DNA of 64,000 bases from Paenibacillus sp. (GCA_031180825.1 JAPSLM010000001.1:372001-436000); one strand, 5' to 3'. Counted from the first letter of the stretch, positions 1 through 9,000 are shown. Notes: a model not told the origin generated them from the sequence alone. Translations and numbers: made by a program.

Positions 1-1
1 G

Positions 2-1552
2 CAATCGATCGCAGCGCTGTACAAGCAGTTGAACATGATTTATATCGTCGGGCAGCACCGTCGTTCCGTTATTTACGATAACCAGAACCTGATTTTTCTG
101 GACCCTGCGGAGTATAAGACCAAGTTCGAATATATCATGAAAAATACGCCCGACGACGGGCAGATGGTTTTGCTGAACGCGAGCCTGCGGTCGGAAGATA
201 AAGGGACCGTTGTCACAATGGCGCGAAAGGTGCGCGATTCCGCCTACAACGATGCGAACCGCGGGGTCGTCGCCATCGAATTTAAGCTCGCGGAGCTGGC
301 GAAAATATGGCAGCGAGCGAATGTGGGCAGGGACGGATACTTCTTCATCATTAATGGAAAAGGAGAATTTATTTACCACCCGGCCTTGCCGCTGAAGGAC
401 GCAAAGCTGGAACCGGAGCTGTTCGGGCATATGGAGCAGAGTGCGGGGCAATCGGTCATCGACCGCTATGAGGGGCAGGAGCGGCTGTTTGTCTCCCGAG
501 GTTCGAGCTACTCGGATTGGAAGCTTGTCGCCTCCATTCCGGTACAGGAGCTCCGCCGTCCGGCATCCACGATCCGTACGACGACGCTCGGCGTCGGTCT
601 GCTCACGCTGATTGCCGCGCTGTGGCTCGCCTATCGTTTCGGCCGTTCCATCGTCGCGCCGATTCGCGAGCTGAAAGAAAGCATGCGGCAGACGGAGAAA
701 GGGAACTGGCGGCACATCGACGAGATCGGCCGGACGGACGAGATCGGCGGATTGATTCACAGCTACAACCTGATGGTGACGCGATTGTCGGAGATGATCG
801 AGAAGGTATACGAAGCCGAGCTCCAGCAGCAAAAAAATGCGCTTGAGCTGGGCCGGGCGGAGCTGGAGCGGCAGCGGGCGGAATTTCAATCGCTTCAGCT
901 TCAGATCAATCCGCATTTTTTGTATAACACGCTGGAAACGATCAACTGCTACGCCATCGTACAGGATTCGTACGAGATTACCGAGATGGTGGAAGCGATG
1001 GCCTTCATGCTGCGCTATTCGATCCAAACCAATCTGGAAGAGATCACCGTGGCCAACGAATTGAACCACGTGCGCAATTACATGATCGTGCTGCGGCACC
1101 GGATCGGCCGGGAATTCGAAATCGACGTCGTCATCCCGCCATCGCTGCTGCTGGAAAACATGGTGCGCTTGACGCTGCAGCCGCTGATCGAAAATATTTT
1201 TCAGCATGCGTTTCCCGGCGGCTTCGAACCGCGCCATTATATCCGCATCGACGCGCAGAAGCAGGGCGAGCGGTTCCAAGTGTCCGTCGAAGACAATGGA
1301 GCGGGCATAGAGCCCGACCGGCTGGATGAGCTGCGCAGACGTTTGAAGCAAAACCGCCTTGCCGACGAGCACGAAGTCGGACGGCAGCGCGGGGGGATCG
1401 GACTGATGAACGTTCACCGGCGCATCCAGATGGTGTTCGGAGAGCAGTACGGCCTGTCGATTGAAAGCGAATGGGGCCATGGCAGCCGCATTACGATGAC
1501 GATGCCGGAAACGTCGGCGCCAGCGCTGCGCTCCATTAAAGATCATGCCTGA
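2..1552 (+). CDS. YesM-type sensor histidine kinase (5' end outside window)
   Basis: The frame is open to the first base, so the N-terminus (first membrane segment and part of the extracellular sensor) is missing. The visible part starts inside an extracytoplasmic Cache-like region. A membrane segment (about bases 580-640) and a HAMP linker (about 650-810) follow. The His_kinase domain has the INPHFLYNTL motif, with the phospho-accepting His at base 914. The ATPase domain ends with a glycine-rich GIGLMNVHRR box. This layout is that of YesM/YpdA-family kinases, which pair with AraC-type YesN regulators and usually control ABC sugar importers and polysaccharide-degrading enzymes in Paenibacillus. 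The two lyase-family genes downstream fit that role. The SDR start lies 43 bases after the stop, so co-transcription is likely. The partner regulator should lie upstream, outside the window. Confidence 0.9.
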   Translation, partial: QSIAALYKQLNMIYIVGQHRRSVIYDNQNLIFLDPAEYKTKFEYIMKNTPDDGQMVLLNASLRSEDKGTVVTMARKVRDSAYNDANRGVVAIEFKLAELAKIWQRANVGRDGYFFIINGKGEFIYHPALPLKDAKLEPELFGHMEQSAGQSVIDRYEGQERLFVSRGSSYSDWKLVASIPVQELRRPASTIRTTTLGVGLLTLIAALWLAYRFGRSIVAPIRELKESMRQTEKGNWRHIDEIGRTDEIGGLIHSYNLMVTRLSEMIEKVYEAELQQQKNALELGRAELERQRAEFQSLQLQINPHFLYNTLETINCYAIVQDSYEITEMVEAMAFMLRYSIQTNLEEITVANELNHVRNYMIVLRHRIGREFEIDVVIPPSLLLENMVRLTLQPLIENIFQHAFPGGFEPRHYIRIDAQKQGERFQVSVEDNGAGIEPDRLDELRRRLKQNRLADEHEVGRQRGGIGLMNVHRRIQMVFGEQYGLSIESEWGHGSRITMTMPETSAPALRSIKDHA

Positions 1553-1595
1553 TTTTAATTTAATATTCCTTTTCATGGAGACGGAGGAAATTCAT

Positions 1596-2363
1596 ATGAA
1601 AATCGATTTGACGGGCAAAGTGGCTTTGGTTACGGGCTCTAACGCGGGGATCGGCCGTGCGATCGCGATCGCGCTTGCTGCGGGCGGGGCCAAGGCAGGC
1701 GTCAACTGCTTGCGCAACGTGGCGCAGGGGGAAGAGACGGTTGCCGCTATCCGGGCAGCCGGAGGCGAAGCGGTGCTCGTACAGGCCGATGTTACGGACA
1801 CTGCGGAGATCGACCGTCTCGTATCGGAAGTCGAGCGGGCGTTCGGCGGAACGGTCGATATTTTGGTCAACAACGCCGGCCATCTGGTGAAGCGCCAGCC
1901 GAACATCGACATGACCGAAGAGTTGTACCAGCAGATCATGGATGTCAACCTGAAAAGCACGGTATTCATGTGCAAGCGCGTCCTCCCGGGCATGAAGGCG
2001 AAAGGGGCGGGCCGCATTATTAACATGTCGTCCGTTGCCGCACACAACGGGGGCGGACCGGGTTCGAGCGTTTATGCCGCAAGCAAGGCGGCTGTTTCCG
2101 CGTATTCCAAGGGACTTGCCAAGGAAGCGGCGTCCAGCGGCATTACGGTCAATCTCGTGTCCCCCGGCTTTATCGGCAGCACGATGTTCCATGCGACCTT
2201 TACGACGGATGAAGCGCGCAAAGCGACGGTAGCCGGAATCCCGCTGCAGCGGGAAGGAACGCCGGAGGATGTGGCGGGCGCCGTCCTGTACCTGGCCTCC
2301 GATCTGGCTTCTTATTTGACCGGCGAAACGATTGAGATCAACGGCGGGATGATGATGCGATGA
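1596..2363 (+). CDS. SDR-family NAD(P)-dependent oxidoreductase
   Basis: Classical short-chain dehydrogenase of 255 aa. It has the TGSNAGIG dinucleotide-binding motif near residue 14, an NNAG motif near residue 92, and a catalytic Ser plus YxxxK (YAASK) near residues 145-165. The frame is open further upstream, but the ATG at 1596 is preferred because GGAGG at 1583-1587 sits 8 bases before it and the protein then starts with the usual LTGKVALVTG sequence. Its stop overlaps the next start (ATGA), so the two are probably translationally coupled. Next to two heparinase/alginate-lyase-like proteins, a plausible job is reducing an unsaturated-uronate-derived keto sugar (DEH- or KduD-like). That is inferred from the neighbours. 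The sequence alone supports only SDR. Confidence 0.9.
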   Translation: MKIDLTGKVALVTGSNAGIGRAIAIALAAGGAKAGVNCLRNVAQGEETVAAIRAAGGEAVLVQADVTDTAEIDRLVSEVERAFGGTVDILVNNAGHLVKRQPNIDMTEELYQQIMDVNLKSTVFMCKRVLPGMKAKGAGRIINMSSVAAHNGGGPGSSVYAASKAAVSAYSKGLAKEAASSGITVNLVSPGFIGSTMFHATFTTDEARKATVAGIPLQREGTPEDVAGAVLYLASDLASYLTGETIEINGGMMMR

Positions 2364-4501
2364 GTACGGGGATCCGGATGAAAGCGGAGAAGCATGCCTG
2401 GGGACGGCGGGTGCTGGCCGAGCTCAAGGAGGAGCTGGACCGGCTGGAAGCGGCGGGCAGCCTGCATATTCCCGTGGAGCCGGGCGGCTGGTGGCACCAA
2501 TATGTGTGCCCCCGCCACCATGCGGAGCTGCTGTTCGATCCTGCCGAGCGGGATGCGCAGTCGTTCCGCTGCCCGCACGGCTGCCGGATCGAAGGCGAAG
2601 CGTACCGCGGGGCTTGGCTGGTAATCAAGCACCAGTCCTTGGCCCGCGCCGCGCTTCAAGCGGCGGCGGTCTATGCGGCTTCGCGCGAAGCTTCCTATGC
2701 GCAGCTGGCGAAGCGGATCATTGCCGGGTATGCGCGCCGGTTTCCCGATTATCCGGTGCATCCGGACGCACAGCCGTGGATGCTGAAAGGCCGGGCGTTT
2801 CATCAGGCGCTGACGGAAGCGATCTGGTCGACGACGCTGCTTCGCGCCTGCTTGCTGCTAAGCGACGAAGGCGTAGGTTGGACGGAGGCCGAGCGTGAGG
2901 CGGTCGACGGCTATTTGCGATTGCTGGAGACAAGTATGACGGAGTACCGTCATATTTTGATTCACGAGCGGGGCAATGCGGAGAACAATTATACGGCTTG
3001 GCTCAATGCGGCGCTTTCGTGCATTTACGCGGTGAAGGAAAATCGCGCTGGATTGCTTGCCCTGATCGCGGGCGAAGGGGGCTGGAAGCATCATCTGTCC
3101 ATCGGCGTCAAGCCGGACCAGCTGGAGTTTGAAGGCAGCACGTACTATCACGTGTTTGTTCTGCGGGCATACCTGATATCGGCGGAAATGGCCGAGCGTT
3201 TCGGCATCGATCTGTACGGCGCCGAAGGGACGGCGGGTCAGTCGATGACGGGCATGTTCGACGTGCTGGCTGCGCTTGCCGACGACCGGGGCGTGCTGCC
3301 GGCTCTGCATGACGGCCCGATGGAGCGGCGGCCTTATGCCCGAGAAATCGCCGAGATTATGGAGATCGGCCTGGGCCGGTACCGGCAGCACGGGATCGTC
3401 CCGATCCTGCGCGAAGCGTACCGGCAGATGGGCGGACCGGACGGCGCGCGCTGCCAGCTTGAGGCGCTGCTGTACGGCGAAGGCGAGGAGCCTGCCGCGC
3501 GCCGGTTCGGCGAAAGCGCCGCAGCCGCAGCGAAAGCGGCCGGCGGCGAAGAAGCGGGGACGCGTCGGAGGTCCAGACTGCTCCGTGATTCCGGTTTTGT
3601 TGTGGGCCGAAGGGCGGCGAACGCGCTATCATTTTTGGCTGATTTCGGCCCGCACGGAGGCTCGCACGGCCATTTTGACAAGCTTCATTTGACGATGATG
3701 CACCGGGAGACGGCATTTACGCCGGACTTCGGCATGGTGCCTTACGGCTCGGAGCTCCGCAAGCAGTGGTTCGCCGAAACGGCAAGCCATAACACCGTAT
3801 CGCTCGGCGGAGCGTCGCAGGCGGCTCACGCCGGAAGCTGCCTCCGCTTCGAGGAGACGTCGGCCCACACGTACGTGTGGCTGCGGTCGGAGGGCGCATA
3901 TCCGGGCTGCCGGATGGACCGGCACCTGCTGCTGACCGACCGGTGGCTGCTGGATTGGTTCGAGGTTACGGCAGCGCAAGAAGCGTCTATCGAATGGTGG
4001 ATGCATCCGGTTGTGCCGGTTGAAGCAGAAGCGGACCCCGCCGGCGTTGAGACCCGCCCGGAGCAATCGCCGGACGAAGGCGGCTTCTATCCGCTGGCGA
4101 TTGAGGGCGAGTGGCGGCGTCTGCCTGTCGTCAAGCGTTACGGGGGTGCGGCCCCCGTCAGCGCAGCGCAAGAGCTGCACCTGGCGTACAAGGTGCCGGG
4201 CGGCGGGAGGATTTATCATACGGCGCTGCTTCGTCCGGGAGACGAAGCCTATGCCGTGCGGACGCCGGGCACCAGCGTCGACCCGAGCCGGCCGCTGACC
4301 GCTTTGCTTCATCGCAGATACGGCCGCAGCGCAAGCTTTGTTCACGTGTACAGCGCCGGAGAACAAACGGCCTTGAAGGAGTCGTCCGCCGGTGCGGTTC
4401 AAGTGGAGGCGGCCGGGGAAGCTTGCAGCTGCGGGCTTACGGAACAGGGACTAATCGTTACGGGAGGAGAGCGACATGAGCAGCCCGGCACCGTTATATG
4501 A
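2360..4501 (+). CDS. heparinase II/III-like family protein (putative oligosaccharide lyase)
   Basis: 713 aa with no signal peptide, so probably cytoplasmic. The N-terminal half looks like an alpha/alpha toroid (GNAENNYTAWLNAAL near residue 205). The C-terminal half has Heparinase_II_III-type motifs: FGPHGGSHGHFDKLHL near residue 430 and HNTVSLGG near residue 475. Proteins of this shape (PL12/15/17/21-like) act on uronate-containing oligosaccharides by beta-elimination. The substrate cannot be read from sequence. It starts inside the SDR stop (4-base overlap) and overlaps the next gene by 26 bases, showing a tight operon. Overall fold and motif order are clear. Lyase activity is inferred from the family. 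Confidence 0.8.
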   Translation: MSTGIRMKAEKHAWGRRVLAELKEELDRLEAAGSLHIPVEPGGWWHQYVCPRHHAELLFDPAERDAQSFRCPHGCRIEGEAYRGAWLVIKHQSLARAALQAAAVYAASREASYAQLAKRIIAGYARRFPDYPVHPDAQPWMLKGRAFHQALTEAIWSTTLLRACLLLSDEGVGWTEAEREAVDGYLRLLETSMTEYRHILIHERGNAENNYTAWLNAALSCIYAVKENRAGLLALIAGEGGWKHHLSIGVKPDQLEFEGSTYYHVFVLRAYLISAEMAERFGIDLYGAEGTAGQSMTGMFDVLAALADDRGVLPALHDGPMERRPYAREIAEIMEIGLGRYRQHGIVPILREAYRQMGGPDGARCQLEALLYGEGEEPAARRFGESAAAAAKAAGGEEAGTRRRSRLLRDSGFVVGRRAANALSFLADFGPHGGSHGHFDKLHLTMMHRETAFTPDFGMVPYGSELRKQWFAETASHNTVSLGGASQAAHAGSCLRFEETSAHTYVWLRSEGAYPGCRMDRHLLLTDRWLLDWFEVTAAQEASIEWWMHPVVPVEAEADPAGVETRPEQSPDEGGFYPLAIEGEWRRLPVVKRYGGAAPVSAAQELHLAYKVPGGGRIYHTALLRPGDEAYAVRTPGTSVDPSRPLTALLHRRYGRSASFVHVYSAGEQTALKESSAGAVQVEAAGEACSCGLTEQGLIVTGGERHEQPGTVI

Positions 4502-6785
4502 ACCGCAGAGCGGGGGATTGACCGTACAGTATGCACCGGACGAACAGACCGTCCTTACGGAAAATCCGCCCCGGTTTACCTGGATTCCGGCGCAGTTGGA
4601 GCACGACCGGTACGTGCTGCAAATTTCCCGCAGCGCCGCGTTTGCGGAGGAGGAAACGGAGACGGTCGAGCCGGTTCCGTATAATTTGTATACGCCGGAC
4701 CATATGCTGGAGCCGGGAACGTATTACTGGCGCTATGCGCTGCTGGCGGACGATGAAGCGGGCCGCACGGCCTGGAGCCGGGTACGGCGCTTTGCCGTGC
4801 CCGAAGGGCTCCCCGAGACACCGCTGCCGTCGCCGGGGCGCCGCTATGCGCAAGCCTCGGCGGCACATCCGCGGCTGTGGCTTCAAGCTTCCAGGCTGCC
4901 GGATTTCCGCCGCAGGGTCAAGGAAGACGCGTCCTATTGCGGCTGGGATACGTTCTACGAGCGCTCCGTCCGGCCATGGATCGAGCGCGGGCTTATTGCG
5001 GAGCCTCAGCCGTATCCGGACCACAAAAGGGTCGCCAGCCTGTGGCGGAACATGTATCTGGACTGTCAGGAAGCGCTGTATGCGATCCGGCATTTGGCGG
5101 TGGCCGGCGTCGTGCTGGAGGACGAGGCGCTTATCGGGCGCGCCAAGCTGTGGCTGCTGCACGTAGCCGGCTGGAATCCCGAAGGAACGACCTCGCGCGA
5201 TTATAACGACGAAGCGTCGTTTCGGGTAGCGGGCGCGCTTGCCTGGGGCTATGACTGGCTGTACGACGCTTTAAGCGAGACGGAGCGCGGGCTTGTCCGC
5301 GGCTCGCTGCTTGCGCGAACGCGGCTTGTGGCGCATCACGTGATGGAGCGGTCCAAAATTCACCACGTGCCGTTCGACAGCCACGCGGTACGCTCGCTGT
5401 CCAGCGTGATAGTGCCCTGCAGCATCGCATTGCTTGGGGAAGAGCCGAAGGCGCAGGAATGGCTCGATTATACGCTCGAATATTACGCCAACCTGTACAC
5501 GCCGTGGGGAGGCGCGGACGGAGGCTGGGCGGAAGGTCCGATGTACTGGACGACCGGCATGGCGTTTGTGACCGAAGCGTTCAATCTGCTCAAAAACTAT
5601 ACCGGCATCGACTTTTACCGCCGTCCGTTTTTCACCAAAACCGGCGATTTTCCATTGTACTGCTTCAGTCCGGATACGCTGCGCGCCAGCTTCGGCGACC
5701 AGTCCACGCTCGGCGATCCCGTCAGCTTGAAAACCGCCTTCAACATCCGCCAGTTTGCCGGAGTAACCGGCAACGGTCTGTATCAGTGGTATTTCGAGCG
5801 GGTCAAGGAGATCGATACGGACTCGGAAACGAAGTTTTACAATTACGGCTGGTGGGATTTCCGGTTCGACGAAATGATGTACCGCCACGATTACCCCGCG
5901 ATCGAGCCGGTTCCGCCGACGGAAGCGTCGATCGAGCCGGTTAAATGGTTCCGGGATGTCGGCTGGGTCGCTTTCCATGGGAACATGGCCGACCCGGAGC
6001 GCCATATCATGCTGCTGACGAAAAGCAGCAAGTACGGCTCCGTCAGCCACAGCCACGGCGATCAGAACGGCTTCCTGCTGCATGCCTACGGCGAGCCGCT
6101 TGCCATCGAGAGCGGGCATTACGTCGCTTTCGGCAGCACGATGCACCGCAACTGGAGGCGGCAGACGCGCTCCACCAACAACATTCTCGTGGACGGGCTC
6201 GGCCAATACGCCGGCACGGATAAAGCGCTGGCGATGGCGGCCTCCGGCATCGTCGAGGCGGCGGAGCAGCGGGACGGTTACGGCTATTCCCGCTGCAATG
6301 CGACGGCGGCCTACCGGCATCACGTTCCTTACTTGAAGCGGTATGTCCGGGAGCTGTACTTTTTCGGGAAGTCGTTCGTCGTCGTCACGGATCTGGTCGA
6401 TCTGGAGCGGCCCGGCCGCATCGAGTGGCTGTTTCATACGCTGTACGAGATGAAGCTGTCCGGACAATCGTTTCAAGTGCAGGGCCGCAAGGCGGATATG
6501 GACGGACGATTCGTCTATTATTCATCCGGCGAACTGGAGCTGACGCAGCACAACGAATTTACGGACGTCGATCCGTCCGAGTACGAAGGGCTGCCGGTCC
6601 ATTGGCATTTGAAAGCGGCGACGAAGGAAGCGCAAAGCCATCGGCTCGTCACCCTGCTGGTGCCCGTGAAGCACGGTGAACCGAAGTACGTCTCGTATTT
6701 TCTGGACGATCAGGACCACGGCGTCCATCTGTATTTTACGGAGGACGGGGTAACCCGCAAGGTCGAGGTGCCGAAGGCATATTAA
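4476..6785 (+). CDS. DUF4962 / heparinase II/III-like family protein (putative polysaccharide lyase)
   Basis: 769 aa with no signal peptide. The N-terminus (about residues 15-110) is the beta-sandwich-like DUF4962 type, with the ENPPRFTWIPA motif. A toroid with YNDEASFRVAGALAWGYDWL near residue 240 and HVPFDSHAVRSL near residue 300 follows. A heparinase II/III beta-domain has SHSHGDQNGFLLHA near residue 525, carrying the His residues typical of the active cleft, and NNILVDG near residue 570. GGGAGGAGAG precedes the ATG, which lies inside the previous gene. It is the last gene of the operon, since a strong terminator follows 30 bases later. Two different family members side by side suggest sequential cleavage of an imported acidic oligosaccharide. 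The target glycan is unknown. Confidence 0.82.
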   Translation: MSSPAPLYEPQSGGLTVQYAPDEQTVLTENPPRFTWIPAQLEHDRYVLQISRSAAFAEEETETVEPVPYNLYTPDHMLEPGTYYWRYALLADDEAGRTAWSRVRRFAVPEGLPETPLPSPGRRYAQASAAHPRLWLQASRLPDFRRRVKEDASYCGWDTFYERSVRPWIERGLIAEPQPYPDHKRVASLWRNMYLDCQEALYAIRHLAVAGVVLEDEALIGRAKLWLLHVAGWNPEGTTSRDYNDEASFRVAGALAWGYDWLYDALSETERGLVRGSLLARTRLVAHHVMERSKIHHVPFDSHAVRSLSSVIVPCSIALLGEEPKAQEWLDYTLEYYANLYTPWGGADGGWAEGPMYWTTGMAFVTEAFNLLKNYTGIDFYRRPFFTKTGDFPLYCFSPDTLRASFGDQSTLGDPVSLKTAFNIRQFAGVTGNGLYQWYFERVKEIDTDSETKFYNYGWWDFRFDEMMYRHDYPAIEPVPPTEASIEPVKWFRDVGWVAFHGNMADPERHIMLLTKSSKYGSVSHSHGDQNGFLLHAYGEPLAIESGHYVAFGSTMHRNWRRQTRSTNNILVDGLGQYAGTDKALAMAASGIVEAAEQRDGYGYSRCNATAAYRHHVPYLKRYVRELYFFGKSFVVVTDLVDLERPGRIEWLFHTLYEMKLSGQSFQVQGRKADMDGRFVYYSSGELELTQHNEFTDVDPSEYEGLPVHWHLKAATKEAQSHRLVTLLVPVKHGEPKYVSYFLDDQDHGVHLYFTEDGVTRKVEVPKAY

Positions 6786-6814
6786 TCATCGGACGAAAAT
6801 AGGGCGATCAATCC

Positions 6815-6863
6815 AAAAGCTGCCAAAAGGATAGCATACGTTATCCCTTCGGCAGCTTTTTTT
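6815..6863 (+). terminator. Rho-independent terminator of the lyase operon
   Basis: Long hairpin: AAAGCTGCC and GGCAGCTTT form the base, with an inner GGATA/TATCC arm, followed by a run of seven T. It lies 30 bases after the lyase stop and separates the polysaccharide operon from the NRPS regulatory region. Confidence 0.9.
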
Positions 6864-6985
6864 GCGTTTAAAAATATTAAGTATTTGAAAAAAGCTCTCC
6901 AGGCCTGTCGGCTGTATACGAAAAAAAGCGGATGGTTCATTGACCGTTTTTTCATTTTTTGGCTGCGGAGCGGCCGATAATCTAC

Positions 6986-7012
6986 ACATTTTGTCATCAA
7001 TCGACAAAATGT
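6986..7012. promoter_or_regulatory. perfect 10-base inverted repeat, candidate operator
   Basis: ACATTTTGTC at 6986-6995 and GACAAAATGT at 7003-7012 are exact reverse complements separated by 7 bases. No T-run follows, so it does not look like a terminator. It lies about 110-140 bases upstream of the promoter-like sequence of the lipopeptide cluster and could bind a dimeric regulator. The regulator is not identifiable from the sequence. Confidence 0.5.
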
Positions 7013-7123
7013 TAGAACATGGAAGTCGAATCTTCTGAATCGCTTTTGTAAAGCAGTTGTAAAAATGTCTAATTATTGAACAAATGTTTATAATGGATTA
7101 CAAAATAGGTCTTTACTACCATG

Positions 7124-7151
7124 TTAAGATTACCTAATAATTGTATATAAT
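7124..7151 (+). promoter_or_regulatory. putative sigma-A promoter for the lipopeptide cluster
   Basis: TTAAGA at 7124-7129 and a perfect TATAAT at 7146-7151 with a 16-base spacer. A transcript from here would carry a leader of about 490 bases before the aminotransferase start. A second TATAAT at 7089-7094 has no good -35 box. Confidence 0.5.
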
Positions 7152-7197
7152 TAGCAGGTGTTGGGTATTTCTGTAATCTTATAGAAGGGGGTGACAA

Positions 7198-7298
7198 CCG
7201 GACGTTCTCACGAAGGCCTTCTTGGATTTTAAAGCCAATGCAAGCTTTCGCACGCAGCGAAAGAAACCGCAAAGCATTTGGCCTTCGTAAGCTCCGGG
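7198..7298 (+). ncRNA. nested structured leader element (putative cis-regulatory RNA)
   Basis: Four nested complementary arm pairs: CCGGA 7198-7202 with TCCGG 7294-7298; ACGAAGGCC 7210-7218 with GGCCTTCGT 7281-7289; AATGC 7237-7241 with GCATT 7275-7279; TTTCG 7246-7250 with CGAAA 7258-7262. Together they fold into one long rod with internal loops. It matches no riboswitch consensus I know, including T-box. It lies in the expected 5' leader of the aminotransferase-lipase-PPTase-NRPS transcript. Confidence 0.45.
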
Positions 7299-7480
7299 CA
7301 AAACATGCGAAGCCGATTTGTTGAAGTCCGTCTGCTCCGTCTCAAACATCTTGTTCAACCCACGTTCTGTTCATCGCATCAAGAACCGCACCGTTTCATT
7401 CCTACACACAAAGATCTTGCTTCTTAGTCTATCGCACGGCCCGTTTTCGGAACAAGCTTAGGATTCCAAAGAGAACACCC

Positions 7481-7602
7481 GAAGGGAGTTGCAGCATGAC
7501 GAACCGATAAATGATCAGGTTCCGGCCTTGCTGCAGGCGTTATTGCCGAATGTCAGGCGCCAAATAAAAAATTACGAACGAAAGACCACACCGCGGAGGT
7601 AA
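7481..7602 (+). pseudogene. possible frameshifted small ORF upstream of the aminotransferase
   Basis: GAAGGGAG at 7481-7488 is well spaced for the ATG at 7496, but that frame stops after four codons (7508-7510). The neighbouring frame from about 7498 to the stop at 7600-7602 reads like real protein: a Pro/Asp-rich start, a LLQALLP stretch, and a basic Arg/Lys-rich end. One base inserted near 7503-7505 would join start and body into a protein of about 36 aa. This may be a recently broken small gene, a sequencing error or chance. Confidence 0.3.
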
Positions 7603-7653
7603 GCCCAAACCTAATTTATAACGGATTAAATCATACCTGAGGAGAGATTTGAT

Positions 7654-8940
7654 ATGACAGTGAACACATTCGAAGCCTTGGAATCCAATGTTAGATCTTA
7701 TTGCCGGTCGTTCCCTGACGTTTTCGTGCGGGCTAAAGGCTCTGTCTTGCATGCGCAGTCCGGCAAGTCGTATATCGATTTCTTTGCCGGCGCGGGCGCG
7801 TTGAATTATGGACATAATAACGACTTTATCAAAGAACGGCTCATCAGTTATTTGCAATCGGACGGCATCAGCCACGGGCTGGATATGTACACTTCGGCCA
7901 AGGAAACATTCCTGCAGGCGTTCTCTGACAAGATCCTTAAGCCACGCGGTCTGAACCATAAGGTTCAATTTTGCGGTCCGACGGGAACCAATGCGGTAGA
8001 GGCGGCCTTCAAGCTGGCGAGAAAAGTAAAAGGGCGCACGGGCGTGTTCGCCTTCATCGGCGCATTTCACGGCATGTCGCTCGGCAGCCTGGCCGCCACC
8101 AGCAGCTTGTATCACCGCGAAGCGGGCGGAGTTCCGCTGCACGACGTCACCTTCATGCCTTTCCCTGCGGGCTTTATCGATGGGTTGGACACGATCGGGT
8201 ACATGGAGGCGATTTTGACGGACGACCATTCGGGTATCGCTAAACCGGCTGCGATCATCCTCGAAACGATCCAAGCGGAAGGCGGCTTAAACGAGGCTCC
8301 GATCGAATGGCTCCGCCAGCTTCGCGATCTGTGCGACCGTCACGACATTCTGCTTATTTGCGACGAAATCCAGGTAGGATGCGGGCGGACGGGCCCATTC
8401 TTCTCCTTCGAGCGTGCCGGCATCGTTCCCGATCTGGTCGTGCTTTCCAAATCGATCAGCGGTTACGGGCTGCCGATGTCCCTGCTGCTGCTGAAGCCGG
8501 AGCTCGACGTCTGGAAGCCGGCAGAGCACAACGGCACGTTCCGGGGAAATCAGCTTGCTTTCGTCGGCGCGACGGCGGCTCTCGAATTCCGCGAGCTGGC
8601 CGGACTGGAAGAGGAGACGGAACGCAAGGCGGCATTCGTCGAGCAATTTTTGAAAGAGCAAATTTTGCCGATCGACCCGCGTCTCAGCGTAAGAGGCAGA
8701 GGGCTTATCTGGGGAATCGATACGTCGGCCAGCGGGGATGAGACACTCTCCAAAGCGATTGCCTCGCGCTGCTATGAGCTCGGGCTTATCATCGAGCGGG
8801 CGGGACGTCGCGATGCGGTCGTCAAGCTGATGCCTGCGCTCACGATTCCAATGGAGGAGCTCGCCAAGGGCTGCGAGATTTTGAAGCAGGCCGTAACGGA
8901 AAGCTGCGCATCGCACTTGCTTCAACCGGAGTTGGTCTAA
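7654..8940 (+). CDS. ectB: diaminobutyrate-2-oxoglutarate aminotransferase (class III, EctB-like)
   Basis: 428 aa, a full-length PLP fold-type I class III aminotransferase. The FAGAGALNYGHNN motif lies near residue 40, CGPTGTNAVEAA near residue 108, ICDEIQVGCGRTG near residue 240, and the PLP lysine is in LSKSISGYG near residue 271. These are EctB/Dat-family motifs. The enzyme makes L-2,4-diaminobutyrate from aspartate semialdehyde and glutamate. No ectA or ectC lies alongside, so this is not an ectoine operon. Three downstream NRPS adenylation domains carry a Dab code, so it very likely supplies Dab for the peptide. GAGGAGAG lies 8 bases before the ATG. It opens the biosynthetic cluster; the next gene starts about 60 bases later. 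Confidence 0.92.
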   Translation: MTVNTFEALESNVRSYCRSFPDVFVRAKGSVLHAQSGKSYIDFFAGAGALNYGHNNDFIKERLISYLQSDGISHGLDMYTSAKETFLQAFSDKILKPRGLNHKVQFCGPTGTNAVEAAFKLARKVKGRTGVFAFIGAFHGMSLGSLAATSSLYHREAGGVPLHDVTFMPFPAGFIDGLDTIGYMEAILTDDHSGIAKPAAIILETIQAEGGLNEAPIEWLRQLRDLCDRHDILLICDEIQVGCGRTGPFFSFERAGIVPDLVVLSKSISGYGLPMSLLLLKPELDVWKPAEHNGTFRGNQLAFVGATAALEFRELAGLEEETERKAAFVEQFLKEQILPIDPRLSVRGRGLIWGIDTSASGDETLSKAIASRCYELGLIIERAGRRDAVVKLMPALTIPMEELAKGCEILKQAVTESCASHLLQPELV

Positions 8941-9000
8941 AGCCCGGTCTGCGGCGGGTCGCAGCGAAAATGCACTTGGTTCACCAATATTATTTGGGGA

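Larger units (their letters stand above)
6864..7653. other. AT-rich regulatory region upstream of the lipopeptide cluster
   Basis: About 790 bases without a convincing intact gene, clearly more AT-rich than its surroundings over 6870-7150. It contains a perfect 10-base inverted repeat (6986-7012), a promoter-like pair (7124-7151), a nested structured element (7198-7298) and a frameshifted small reading frame (7481-7602), each listed separately. A weaker CGG/CCG stem flanked by A and T runs near 6920-6955 could be a second terminator. The rest shows nothing I recognise. Confidence 0.7.

Noticed and set aside
6782-7000. Minus-strand frame of 72 codons
   Set aside because: It runs through the operon terminator and has no ribosome binding site or family resemblance.
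7585-7605. T-box-like ACCGCGG sequence before the aminotransferase
   Set aside because: The surrounding T-box consensus and antiterminator/terminator pair are missing.
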